Shown piece after piece: positions 7,606-15,994 of a stretch of DNA of 64,000 bases (within the stretch, counting starts at the first letter, position 1; every line of letters starts with the position of its first letter). The position numbers and the translations under genes were made by a program. The notes under the pieces are model-generated. The model made no database searches, was not told where the DNA came from, and saw nothing but the letters and a program-made list of their open reading frames with translations. Origin of the DNA: Elusimicrobiaceae bacterium (GTDB lineage: Bacteria; Elusimicrobiota; Elusimicrobia; Elusimicrobiales; Elusimicrobiaceae); NCBI GenBank assembly GCA_017475405.1, contig JAFVFN010000006.1:100146-164145 (forward strand), written 5' to 3'.

Positions 7606-8177
7606 TTCATTTCCTCCATTTGGGTAAACGGAATTTTAGCCGCACACAACGGACACTCTGTCGCTGTAAATGTCTGTACGGGGTATGACAACAAGGCGCG
7701 CAGCGGCACCGTCAACGGTAAATACCCCATGGAACGGTCTACAATGACTCCCACCCCGATTACGTCGCCTCCCAAACGAGCTACCAGGTCAATGGCGCGG
7801 TTAATCTTACGACCGGATACAGCCACGTCATCTACAATCAAAACATTTTCACCGGGCTTAATGGTGAAGTTATGCTTTAAAATCATTTCCCCGTTATCGT
7901 CTTTAGAAGCGAAAATGGCACGTACGCCGCGTACGCGGGCTACTTCCTGTGCCAGGACGGAATCGGAAGGCGTCAATGCCAAAATAACATCGGCTTTTTT
8001 CGTAAATTTTTCGGACAGTGCCCCGGCCAATTTTTGGGCCAAATTGGGATGCTGCAACAGCAAAGACGTTTGGATATACGTCTGACTGTGAAAACCCGAA
8101 GGCATTTCAAAATGGCCTTCTACAATAGCCCCGTGCTCTTGGAGCAAACAAAGGACGTCGATATTATTTCGTGGCAT
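7602..8177 (-). CDS. pyrE: orotate phosphoribosyltransferase (PyrE family)
   Basis: A 191-residue type I phosphoribosyltransferase. The PRPP-binding motif is VLIVDDVAVSGRKI (near residue 113), and the N-terminal SGFHSQTYIQ region resembles the SGxxSxxYID motif of OPRTases. It would convert orotate and PRPP to OMP in pyrimidine synthesis. Conserved PyrE residues are only partly evident, so another purine or pyrimidine phosphoribosyltransferase is possible. Its start overlaps the AsmA-like gene by 14 bp and its end overlaps rlmI by 4 bp, so all are co-transcribed. Confidence 0.78.
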   Translation of the reverse strand: MPRNNIDVLCLLQEHGAIVEGHFEMPSGFHSQTYIQTSLLLQHPNLAQKLAGALSEKFTKKADVILALTPSDSVLAQEVARVRGVRAIFASKDDNGEMILKHNFTIKPGENVLIVDDVAVSGRKINRAIDLVARLGGDVIGVGVIVDRSMGYLPLTVPLRALLSYPVQTFTATECPLCAAKIPFTQMEEMK

Positions 8178-10467
8178 GGAAGTCTCCTTGGATAAATGTT
8201 GATACCTGACTAAAATCGGTGTTTACGCCCTTTTGTTGGGCATTACGAATGGTTTTACCGGCCTGTTTGGCACGCAGCATTTCCAGCTTAGGTTTGGTCA
8301 TGGAAGACGATACGCGAAACGCAAGTGCCGGGTTACCGGACTCATCAGTTAAGTTTTCGGCCAGTACGCCGCTCTTGGACGTATTGGTAAACATAGTATA
8401 AATCGTTAAATCAAAATTCTCTTTGACCCAGTCCGTATTCCCGCTGACTGCCGCGGAAATCGTAGGTCCTACCGTATAGGCGTTATTAATTTGCATGGCT
8501 CCGTTTGTAAAATCCACCGACGCGGCCAGTTCATTTACTTCTACATCTCGAAGCACTCTGCCCACACTAAAGCTTCCGGCTCGTTCCATACGGTGCATCA
8601 TGATAAACGGCTGGAATGTTACGTTGAGGGCTTCCTGTTCGGCTGCCAGTTTTTCCATCTGGTGGATCACTCCGTCCTGCAACATCAGTTCAATGGGGCC
8701 GGATAATTTTTTGACACCGGCCTGCAGTCCGGTTAACTTAAATTCCGCGTTAAAATGGTTTCCCGACAATACGGTCGAAGAAAACGTATCGGCAGATAAA
8801 GTCCCGGCAAAGTTAGGCATAAAATCCGGTAAACGGTCCCTAAAATTACGAAGCCATGCCAGTTCGCCCTGTACTTCGGGAGTGGGTTCTCCCGCATGAG
8901 TTAAGGGAGTAATCACCGTCACAAAATCCTGCACAGTACCAATAAATGCCAAGGGATCAAAATTACCAAAATGTAAATTAGCCGTGATTTTACGGCTATC
9001 TTTTTTAAGATTATCCACCCGAAGACGTAGTTTCAAAGACTCTTTATTAAGCTCGCTAGACGCAATATATGCATACAAATTACCTTTGCGCCAGGTACCG
9101 CTTAATTGGAGTTTATCGAAAGTAGAACGGGCAATGGTTACTTTCCCGGTTTTTGTGCGCGCATACAAATCGGTAAAATTATTTTTAGCCTGGAACTCTC
9201 CGCTTACCCCGTCTGCCTTAAACCCGTAAAAATTACCGGACACGTCATTTGCCTGTACGGTCAAAAGCGGCAAATTGATTTTGCCTTTACTGCGCGCAAT
9301 TTGCCCGCCCACGGCAGCACGGCCCGTTAACTTATACGGTGCCAAGAAAGCCAGCAAATCTTCTTTACCGGGCAGGGTAAAAAGCTGCGTGGAAAAATTC
9401 GCCTGCAAGGTAAAAGGATCCTGCGCAAAATCTGCCGTTCCGTTTCCGGAAAGTACAATATCCCCGGCCTTGGCAGTGAGACTGGAAATAGATAACTGAT
9501 GGTAGTTTTCGGTTAATTTCCCCTCTGCCGTTACAGTAGCCGGAGGCACAGAAAAAGAAAACTTATCAACCCCGAAAACCGATACATCTTTGGCACTAAA
9601 CGCCGGTGCCGAGGCAGACAACTTAAAAGAGGGGTCGGCCATATTATCAACATCTAATTCTACGTCTACGGGATTTTTAAATAAATACACTTGTGTTTTT
9701 ACACTGCGCAGTGCAAAATGGCGCCAATTAAAATTAGCGAAATTCACGTGCCCCGCCACATTGATCTCCATTTCGGAGATATTACCCTGCCATTGGTTAC
9801 GCAGCACAGTGTCTAATTTAAAACGGGACAGCTCATCCAACCTCAAATCATCAAATTTGGCATTAATATCATACAGAGCATGCGCAGCACCGGATACATG
9901 GTCTTTTAAACTAAGTACCCCGTTTTTAATGCTCCAGTCTTCAATACTAATGGTAAATTTCCGGCCCGAAGCGTTGGTATAAGTAGAGGGTTTATTGGAA
10001 ACCTGCACTTGCGGGATATTATAGTTCCCCTCTTTGCTGCGTACAAAATTAAACCGAGGAGCATTCAAAGCAACCTCGTGGATGACTAATTTATTTTCCA
10101 GTAACGGCAGTAAATCAAAGCTCAGCGTAACTGAGTCTGCCGAAACGAATGCTTTGCCCGGTTCCCCGTAAGTATCTATTACGTAAAATCCTTTTAGTTC
10201 CAGGGTATTTAAAAACTTAAGTTCCAACGATGAAATCATGACCGGTCGATTTAATTTTTGCTCCAATTGACTGGTAATGACCTCGCTGATATGCTGTGCA
10301 TTAAATGCCCGCACAAATATAATCCACGCCGCACAGCACAGCAACAGGCCCAACATGATAATAAACAATATCATGCGCCAAACCGTTAAAAAACTGGCTT
10401 GTGTGACACGTTTTGTTTTGCGCAGAAAAAGGCGTTTTTTCGCTCGCTTGCGGTTGGGAGTGGGCAT
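8164..10467 (-). CDS. AsmA-family inner-membrane protein
   Basis: A 767-residue protein. It has a basic N-terminus, one transmembrane helix at about residues 27-50, then a long, mostly beta-strand periplasmic region. The start of that region (RPVMISSLELKFLNTLELKGFYV) resembles the N-terminal domain of AsmA/TamB-like proteins. A second AsmA-like region with long repeated strands lies at the C-terminal end. AsmA-like proteins are thought to form bridges for phospholipid transport between membranes. The specific role here is unknown. It follows the M50 protease gene after one base and overlaps pyrE. Confidence 0.75.
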   Translation of the reverse strand: MPTPNRKRAKKRLFLRKTKRVTQASFLTVWRMILFIIMLGLLLCCAAWIIFVRAFNAQHISEVITSQLEQKLNRPVMISSLELKFLNTLELKGFYVIDTYGEPGKAFVSADSVTLSFDLLPLLENKLVIHEVALNAPRFNFVRSKEGNYNIPQVQVSNKPSTYTNASGRKFTISIEDWSIKNGVLSLKDHVSGAAHALYDINAKFDDLRLDELSRFKLDTVLRNQWQGNISEMEINVAGHVNFANFNWRHFALRSVKTQVYLFKNPVDVELDVDNMADPSFKLSASAPAFSAKDVSVFGVDKFSFSVPPATVTAEGKLTENYHQLSISSLTAKAGDIVLSGNGTADFAQDPFTLQANFSTQLFTLPGKEDLLAFLAPYKLTGRAAVGGQIARSKGKINLPLLTVQANDVSGNFYGFKADGVSGEFQAKNNFTDLYARTKTGKVTIARSTFDKLQLSGTWRKGNLYAYIASSELNKESLKLRLRVDNLKKDSRKITANLHFGNFDPLAFIGTVQDFVTVITPLTHAGEPTPEVQGELAWLRNFRDRLPDFMPNFAGTLSADTFSSTVLSGNHFNAEFKLTGLQAGVKKLSGPIELMLQDGVIHQMEKLAAEQEALNVTFQPFIMMHRMERAGSFSVGRVLRDVEVNELAASVDFTNGAMQINNAYTVGPTISAAVSGNTDWVKENFDLTIYTMFTNTSKSGVLAENLTDESGNPALAFRVSSSMTKPKLEMLRAKQAGKTIRNAQQKGVNTDFSQVSTFIQGDFHATK

Positions 10468-10468
10468 A

Positions 10469-11149
10469 TTACTTTTTAATTTTCTCCAGTATATAGTTTA
10501 CTATAATTTGTCCGCCCTTGCTTAGCTGTTCTGTCACTTGTCTTACGGCTTCTAATAAGAATACATCTTGTGGGAACAAAATTTTCAGCACTGCGGCCAA
10601 TACCAACATATTGGCCAGTACAATGGTTACACACGAAAAAAACTTCCCTCCCGCGAGCTGTAAATCCGGTTGTTCGGCCTCCCACAGCGTATGAAAGGTC
10701 TGAATAAAGTGAAACGCCATAAAAAACCCAACTAAAAACAATACTACCTGTCGGTACGCAGTTACGTCCATAAACAAACTAAATAATAAATACAATATGG
10801 CTACGATAATGACATACCCCGGCACAAAATAGGGGGCTAGGGCAATAAACGTATTGGTCCGTGTCATTTTGACATAGCCGCTTTGCGCGCCCACCCGTAT
10901 GTCTTTAATGCGCACTCCGCATAAAATAGCCGCCACAGCATGGGTCATTTCATGGATAAATACATATGACCGGGAAAAATCATAAAACTTATAATGCACC
11001 ACGCTATACAACACACCCCCCAATACAAAACTAATCGCAGCACTTAAATGCTCCAGTACACCCAGTAAAATACGCAAATCCTGCCAGATAACTAAACAGG
11101 TTAACGGTAATAAAATAAGCGCTAATAAGAATTTCCAGAACTTTGCCAT
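10469..11149 (-). CDS. M50-like membrane metallopeptidase
   Basis: A 226-residue polytopic membrane protein with the zinc motif HEMTHAVAA (HExxH) at the end of a hydrophobic stretch around residue 66. At least five hydrophobic segments are visible. This is the layout of site-2/M50 family intramembrane proteases. The third zinc ligand (an Asp in the NPDG-like motif of M50) is not obvious, so activity is uncertain. The ATG at 11149 overlaps the lplA stop (TGATG). A longer reading from 11218 would overlap lplA by 70 bp and was rejected. Confidence 0.65.
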   Translation of the reverse strand: MAKFWKFLLALILLPLTCLVIWQDLRILLGVLEHLSAAISFVLGGVLYSVVHYKFYDFSRSYVFIHEMTHAVAAILCGVRIKDIRVGAQSGYVKMTRTNTFIALAPYFVPGYVIIVAILYLLFSLFMDVTAYRQVVLFLVGFFMAFHFIQTFHTLWEAEQPDLQLAGGKFFSCVTIVLANMLVLAAVLKILFPQDVFLLEAVRQVTEQLSKGGQIIVNYILEKIKK

Positions 11150-11847
11150 CAGAACTTCTCCGTCCAACCAAGGGTGTTGTATTGAGTCTTTGCCAACTGC
11201 TGGGCCTGAGTTAGCCACTCCGCTCGGGCAGGACCAATCTGTAAATCGCTGTTTAAAAAACTACGCACAGCCTGAATGAGTGCTTGTTTATAGGCCGGAT
11301 TATGGCGCGCACCCGGAACCTGCAAAGAGCCCTGATATAAGATGGTTGTGCCAAAACGGCGAATGGCACCCCCTAACATTTTTTGACCGTTGGGTAAAAG
11401 TAAATCGTTTTCAACGGGGTTTACAAAACAGGCACTGGCCGTATGACGCTGACTGGGCGCATAGGCACTGGCCGGAAGTTTTTGATCAAAGACTTGGGCC
11501 GATAACCCGCTTAGGGTGAGTGCCGCATGAACAGTTCCGTGTAACTGTTTATAGATTTCGGCGGGTCTTTCTTGTGACGGAAAAATAAGCGAAAAAGTTA
11601 AATCATCCTGATGATAGACAACCCCACCTCCGGTAGGTCGACGGCATACGTCTCCTCCAAAGGAGTTTGCTTGTAATCCTCGACGAACCTCGCTTATAAA
11701 CTGGGCATATCCAAAAGTAACTGCCGAAATTTCTGTCCAATTATAAAAGCGCAGGGTACTTTCCCCCGCACGGCTATGCACAAGCACTTCATCCAGTGCC
11801 ATGTGCTCAAATACATTCAAAGCAGAGGTAGTAATCAGTAAGTTCAT
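11149..11847 (-). CDS. lplA: lipoate-protein ligase A family protein
   Basis: A 232-residue BPL/LplA/LipB-fold protein. The motif RRPTGGGVVYHQDDLTFSL (near residue 69) matches the lipoate-ligase RRxSGGGxVxHDxGNLN signature. GQKMLGGAIRR supplies the conserved lysine. It would attach lipoate (or octanoate) to acceptor domains. The only visible acceptor in the window is GcvH, 4 kb away, which fits. The protein is shorter than E. coli LplA (about 338), lacking the C-terminal accessory domain, as in LipM/LipL or two-part ligases. First gene of a five-gene operon. Confidence 0.82.
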   Translation of the reverse strand: MNLLITTSALNVFEHMALDEVLVHSRAGESTLRFYNWTEISAVTFGYAQFISEVRRGLQANSFGGDVCRRPTGGGVVYHQDDLTFSLIFPSQERPAEIYKQLHGTVHAALTLSGLSAQVFDQKLPASAYAPSQRHTASACFVNPVENDLLLPNGQKMLGGAIRRFGTTILYQGSLQVPGARHNPAYKQALIQAVRSFLNSDLQIGPARAEWLTQAQQLAKTQYNTLGWTEKF

Positions 11848-11869
11848 AAGCGGAGTTTTCGTCTAAGAA

Positions 11870-11878
11870 ATTATATCA
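11870..11878 (-). promoter_or_regulatory. extended -10 promoter of the lplA operon
   Basis: TGATATAAT on the minus strand (TGnTATAAT form), about 22 bp upstream of the lplA ATG. It lies back-to-back with the copy-A pilin promoter at 11910-11918. No clear -35. Confidence 0.55.
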
Positions 11879-11912
11879 AATTGCGGACTATCCTACTGAA
11901 CAGAATTTATGT

Positions 11913-12133
11913 TATAATAAAAAAGAAGTAAAAAATTTGAATCTATTTTTGAGCCGTATAGAGAATACGGGATTGCTTCGCAAGAAGTACTCAGGTAAGT
12001 CAGAAATAGCCGATTTAGGTGCAAAATGGCGACGGTCATTTTGTGCCAAGTGTTTCCTACCCGCAAGGGCAGGAAACTACGGCTGTTATGTTGGGCATCT
12101 TACCTGAGGTCTGACGTAGCAGCCGTCATTTTA
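11913..12133 (+). ncRNA. pilin leader RNA element, copy A
   Basis: Starts at an extended -10 (TGTTATAAT, hexamer 11913-11918). Hairpins are CCGTAT / ATACGG (11954-11970) and TTGC-ttc-GCAA (11973-11983). P1 is CTCAGGTAAG (11990-11999) with CTTACCTGAG (12099-12108). The 5' box AGCCG (12008-12012) pairs with CGGCT (12080-12084). P3 is GCAAAATG / CATTTTGT. P4 is TTTCCT-a-CCC-gcaa-GGG-c-AGGAAA with a GNRA loop. The alternative pairing is CGGCTGTTA (12080-12088) with TAGCAGCCG (12117-12125), followed by TCATTTT. The rest of the 320-bp gap to the gene holds only an A-rich stretch and a GAGAGG ribosome site. Confidence 0.8.
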
Positions 12134-12168
12134 GATACCTCAAGATAGAAAAAAGAGAGGTAAATAAA

Positions 12169-12711
12169 ATGAATATCAAAAATAAGTGGAATGGTTTCAC
12201 GCTCATAGAATTACTCGTAGTTGTGCTCATAATAGGCATCTTAGCTGCGGTAGCAGTCCCGCAATATCAAAAAGCAGTAGAAAAAAGTAAAACAAGTGAA
12301 GTACTTTCTCTTTTAAAATCCCTGGGCCAAGCGCAACGAGCATATTATTTGGCTAATGGAAAATATGCTACTACTTTTGAAGAATTAGATATAGAAATAC
12401 CCTCTTCTTTTTCTGGTACCTCACATTGCATAACCTATCCCAATGCGGTACGTTCTAACCAAGATTGGGCAATAGAAATTATCAATAATGGAGTTCAAAT
12501 AGAAGTATGTCGCATATCCGGAAAATATGCAGGAGGAGCTTTTTGGTGGAACGCCGGAGATGATACTATACTATGTATGGAACGAGGAAACAATAGCGGC
12601 CTTATCACATTGGCAGATACAGATAAAGGACTTTTTTGTAAAAATCTTTTAAATAAATCTTTTGTCACGAACATCTCAAATGGATTTATACGTCAATACT
12701 CTAGAATTTAA
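12169..12711 (+). CDS. type IV pilin-like protein with structured leader
   Basis: A 180-residue prepilin starting [21 protein letters not shown], with the cleavage site after Gly and Glu at +5. The helix ends in AVPQYQKAV. The signature is [20 protein letters not shown]. The variable C-terminal region has cysteines at HCITYP, EVCRIS, ILCMER and LFCKNLL, more than most paralogues, with the last two in the D-region position. It is a single gene behind leader copy A and is closed by a perfect 14-bp terminator hairpin. By analogy it is a secreted, membrane-anchored pilus subunit. Confidence 0.92.
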   Translation: MNIKNKWNGFTLIELLVVVLIIGILAAVAVPQYQKAVEKSKTSEVLSLLKSLGQAQRAYYLANGKYATTFEELDIEIPSSFSGTSHCITYPNAVRSNQDWAIEIINNGVQIEVCRISGKYAGGAFWWNAGDDTILCMERGNNSGLITLADTDKGLFCKNLLNKSFVTNISNGFIRQYSRI

Positions 12712-12736
12712 AAAACTGGTCTAATGGTCAAAAAGC

Positions 12737-12772
12737 AACATAACCACTCCCTCAAAAAGGAGTGGTTATGTT
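12737..12772. terminator. bidirectional terminator hairpin
   Basis: A perfect 14-bp stem AACATAACCACTCC / GGAGTGGTTATGTT with an 8-nt loop between the convergent pilin (ending 12711) and gcvPB (ending 12785). It can serve both. Confidence 0.75.
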
Positions 12773-12784
12773 AGTACGACAAAG

Positions 12785-14230
12785 TTACCACCGCAAGTTC
12801 GGGTTTCTGGCCGCACTTACCTCGTCAATACGTTTGACAGGTTGGTTATGTGGAGCCTCTTTGACCAATTGTGGATCCGTTTGGATTTCTTCGTAGATTT
12901 TCTCCATCGCAGTCACAAAGGCATCCAACATATCTTTGTTTTCCGTTTCGGTCGGCTCTACCATTAATGCTTCCGGCACAATAAGCGGGAAGTAAATGGT
13001 AGGCGCGTAAAACCCATAATCCAGTAGTCTTTTGGCAATATCACTGGTATGTACTTCCGTTGCATGCGGATCGGGCGGAGTCAGCACACACTCGTGCATA
13101 CAATTACGGTCAAAGTAAGCATTAAACTTACCTTTAAGACAAGCACGTACATAGTTGGCATTTAAAATAGCATTTTCAGCAATGTCTTTAAGCGTAGCAG
13201 CGTCAAACTGGCGCAGGTAACAATACCCGCGAATGACCACAGCCATATTGCCATAGAAGGCTTTCATTTTGCCTAAACTTTGAGCATAGTCCCCTTGTAG
13301 CGTATAGCGCCCGTTTTCACAAGCCACCATCGGATGAGGCAGGAACGGTGCCACATGCTTGGCAGCTCCTACCGGCCCAGAACCCGGGCCGCCACCGCCA
13401 TGCGGAGCAGCAAAGGTTTTATGCAAATTAAGATGCATAATATCGACCCCAAAGTCTGCCGGTTTGGCTAATCCAATTAATGCATTAAAATTCGCCCCGT
13501 CCATATATAGAAGTGCTCCTACTTGATGCACCATATCAGCGATTTCTGCAATGTCCGGTTCAAACAACCCGACCGTATTAGGAACGGTCAACATGACGAC
13601 AGCGGTTTTTTCGGATAAGGCCGCCTTGAGGGCTTCTTTATCCACGCATCCATTAGAAGCTGATTTAATATTTACTACCCGGTAGCCTGCCATGTTGGCT
13701 GTCGCCGGGTTAGTACCATGAGCCGTGTCCGGCACGATGACTTCCGTGCGGCCTTTGCCATCATGGGCATCGTGATAAGCACGGGCCGTTAAAATACCCG
13801 TAAGTTCCCCATGCGCTCCGGCTGCCGGCTGCAGAGTAAATGCCGAAAGTCCTGTAATTTGTTTGAGCAGTTCTTGCAGGTTATAGGCCAGTTCTAAAGT
13901 ACCTTGTACGGCAGATTCCGGAGCAAAAGGATGAGCTCCTGCAAAACCGGGCAGTACGCTTAATGTATCATACGCTTTGGGGTTATACTTCATGGTACAA
14001 GACCCCAACGGGTAAAACTGTGCATCCAGACTGTAGTTTTGTTGAGACAAGCGCGTAAAATGACGCACTGTATCAAATTCGCTCAACTCCGGCAAACGCG
14101 GTGCGCCTTTGCGTAAATATTGCGCAGACAAATAATCCGTGGCATGTTTTTTTACGGGTTCAAAACGCACTCCTCGACGATCCGATCGGGATTTTTCAAT
14201 AGACAGTTCGTTCTTTAAAATCTCTTGCAT
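12785..14230 (-). CDS. gcvPB: glycine dehydrogenase (P-protein) subunit 2
   Basis: A 481-residue PLP-dependent half of the two-subunit glycine decarboxylase. The PLP-lysine motif NLHKTFAAPHGGGGPGSGP lies near residue 266. LGSCTMKYNPK near the N-terminus is a family hallmark. Together with GcvPA it decarboxylates glycine and passes aminomethyl to lipoyl-GcvH. Last gene of gcvT-H-PA-PB. The start at 14230 follows the gcvPA stop after one base. A longer reading to 14302 would lie inside gcvPA. Confidence 0.95.
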   Translation of the reverse strand: MQEILKNELSIEKSRSDRRGVRFEPVKKHATDYLSAQYLRKGAPRLPELSEFDTVRHFTRLSQQNYSLDAQFYPLGSCTMKYNPKAYDTLSVLPGFAGAHPFAPESAVQGTLELAYNLQELLKQITGLSAFTLQPAAGAHGELTGILTARAYHDAHDGKGRTEVIVPDTAHGTNPATANMAGYRVVNIKSASNGCVDKEALKAALSEKTAVVMLTVPNTVGLFEPDIAEIADMVHQVGALLYMDGANFNALIGLAKPADFGVDIMHLNLHKTFAAPHGGGGPGSGPVGAAKHVAPFLPHPMVACENGRYTLQGDYAQSLGKMKAFYGNMAVVIRGYCYLRQFDAATLKDIAENAILNANYVRACLKGKFNAYFDRNCMHECVLTPPDPHATEVHTSDIAKRLLDYGFYAPTIYFPLIVPEALMVEPTETENKDMLDAFVTAMEKIYEEIQTDPQLVKEAPHNQPVKRIDEVSAARNPNLRW

Positions 14231-14231
14231 A

Positions 14232-15557
14232 TTAAATCCCTCCCAAAGCGTCTGCATATGCCTGTAAATCTTCCGGAGTTCGCAGCTCTGTAGCACAAAC
14301 AAGCAGACAATTTTTCATTTGCACGCAGGTGCTGCCCAAATCATATCCGGCGGCAATTCCTTTAGCTTCCAATTTACTGATTACTTCTGTAGCCGGAACC
14401 GGACATTGCACGACAAATTCATTGAAAAACGGTGTTTTCATATTGACTTGGAACCCTTTGACAGCGTTAATCTTCTCGGCTAACTGATGAGCGCGTTCCA
14501 AGTTCAGCTCAGCTACCTCTTTGAGCCCCTGCGGCCCAAGCAACGTTAAATAAATGACCGCATTCAATGCGCAAAGTGCTTCGTTGGAACAAATATTAGA
14601 GGCCGCTTTTTCACGGCGGATATGCTGCTCGCGCGCCTGCAGGGTCAGTACAAAAGCACGTTTCCCGTCCTTATCTTGGGCAATCCCCACCATACGGCCC
14701 GGCAATTGACGTACATACGCTTTTTTAGCCGTCATCACTCCCAGGCCGGGGCCGCCAAAATTCATCGGGGTCCCCAGTGGTTGCCCCTCACACACGGCAA
14801 AATCGGCATCATATTCACCGGGAGTTTGCACAACACCCAGCGAAACAGGATTTACTACAGCTACCAACAGGGCTCCTTTAGCATGGACCACAGCTGAAAC
14901 CGCTTGAGCGTCTTCCAAGTTTCCTAAAAAGTTCGGTGTGGGTAATACAAAACAAGCCGTTTTATCGGTAATTTGTTCCTGTAAGGCGTTAATATCTAGA
15001 ACCCCGTCCTGCGTATTTTTTGCCTCTGCCAGGGTAATCCCCATATGTTGAGTATAGGTCTTTAGGACTTCCTTATAATGCGGATGCAATAATGAAGAAA
15101 CAATAATTTCTGTTCTTCCTGTGACGCGGTGGGCAGCCAGGGCAGCTTCTGTCATGGCAGTGGCTCCGTCATAATGGGAGGCCATAGCCACGTCCATATT
15201 TAGTAGCGCACACATACAACTTTGGAACTCATAAATCGTTTGCAAAGTACCCTGACTGGCTTCGGCTTGGTACGGCGTATAAGCAGTTAAAAATTCGCCG
15301 CGAGACGAGAGTGCCGGTACGGCTTCGGGAATAAAGTGTTCATACATCCCGGCTCCGATAAAGTTCTTAAGTGGCTGATTTTTGGCGGCCAGATCATGGA
15401 TATGAGCCGTCAGCTCCGCTTCGGTTAAGGCTTTGGGCAAGTCCAAGGCCGGGTATAAGAACCGGGTCGGTATTTGAGCCAATAGCTCTTTAATATCTTT
15501 AACACCGATTTTATCCAACATGGCTTGTTGGTCTTGTTTGGTATTGGGAATAAACAT
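14232..15557 (-). CDS. gcvPA: glycine dehydrogenase (P-protein) subunit 1
   Basis: A 441-residue N-terminal half of the P-protein, beginning MFIPNTKQDQQAMLDKIGV. It contains FIGAGMYEHFIPEAVP and the YTPYQAEASQGTLQTIYEFQ motif of this family. It has the PLP fold without the PLP lysine, which is in subunit 2. The start at 15557 is where the family begins. An upstream in-frame ATG (15587) falls on the hairpin between gcvH and gcvPA and was rejected. A weak AGGA ribosome site precedes it. Confidence 0.95.
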   Translation of the reverse strand: MFIPNTKQDQQAMLDKIGVKDIKELLAQIPTRFLYPALDLPKALTEAELTAHIHDLAAKNQPLKNFIGAGMYEHFIPEAVPALSSRGEFLTAYTPYQAEASQGTLQTIYEFQSCMCALLNMDVAMASHYDGATAMTEAALAAHRVTGRTEIIVSSLLHPHYKEVLKTYTQHMGITLAEAKNTQDGVLDINALQEQITDKTACFVLPTPNFLGNLEDAQAVSAVVHAKGALLVAVVNPVSLGVVQTPGEYDADFAVCEGQPLGTPMNFGGPGLGVMTAKKAYVRQLPGRMVGIAQDKDGKRAFVLTLQAREQHIRREKAASNICSNEALCALNAVIYLTLLGPQGLKEVAELNLERAHQLAEKINAVKGFQVNMKTPFFNEFVVQCPVPATEVISKLEAKGIAAGYDLGSTCVQMKNCLLVCATELRTPEDLQAYADALGGI

Positions 15558-15571
15558 AAATGGTCCTGTAT

Positions 15572-15600
15572 AAAAAGCCCCCGCCAAAAGCGGGGGTTTT
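15572..15600 (-). terminator. intra-operon terminator-like hairpin between gcvH and gcvPA
   Basis: On the minus strand CCCCCGC-ttttg-GCGGGGG (15578-15596) is followed by a run of five T. It resembles an intrinsic terminator placed inside the operon and would lower expression of the P-protein relative to T and H. Confidence 0.7.
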
Positions 15601-15604
15601 CAAA

Positions 15605-15985
15605 TTACTTTCCAATGGTAGCGTTATAGGCAGCCAAGTCTAACAAAGCGTTCATTTCGCTCGGATCAGACATTTTAATTTTAAACAGCCAACCGCCCGC
15701 ATGCGGTTCCCGGTTTACTAGAGCCGGATCACCGTTTAAAGCTTCATTTACAGCTATAATTTCACCGGATACGGGTGCATAAATTTCACTGGCAGATTTC
15801 ACAGATTCAATGACGCAGCAGTTTTCACCGGCTTTGACCACACGACCTACTTTAGGCAAGTCCACAAAGACGATGTCGCTGATTTCTTCTTGGGCGTGGT
15901 TGGAAATACCCACCACGGCGTTTTCACCCTCTGCAAAAGCCCATTCATGGGTTTTTAAAAAACGGCAAGTTTCTTCGTTATACAT
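15605..15985 (-). CDS. gcvH: glycine cleavage system H protein
   Basis: A 126-residue lipoyl carrier protein, the standard size. The lipoylation motif is CCVIESVKSASEIYAPVSG, with the modified Lys at about position 63. It shuttles the aminomethyl group among P, T and L proteins. It lies 9 bp after gcvT. A terminator-like hairpin separates it from gcvPA. Confidence 0.96.
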   Translation of the reverse strand: MYNEETCRFLKTHEWAFAEGENAVVGISNHAQEEISDIVFVDLPKVGRVVKAGENCCVIESVKSASEIYAPVSGEIIAVNEALNGDPALVNREPHAGGWLFKIKMSDPSEMNALLDLAAYNATIGK

Positions 15986-15994
15986 ATTTACTCC

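Noticed and set aside
11913..12133. Pilin leaders as known cyclic di-GMP riboswitches
   Set aside because: The conserved core of class I and the pseudoknot signature of class II are both absent. The constant motifs here are different.
11913..12133. Pilin leaders as T-box elements
   Set aside because: No T-box bulge sequence or codon-specifier loop is visible.
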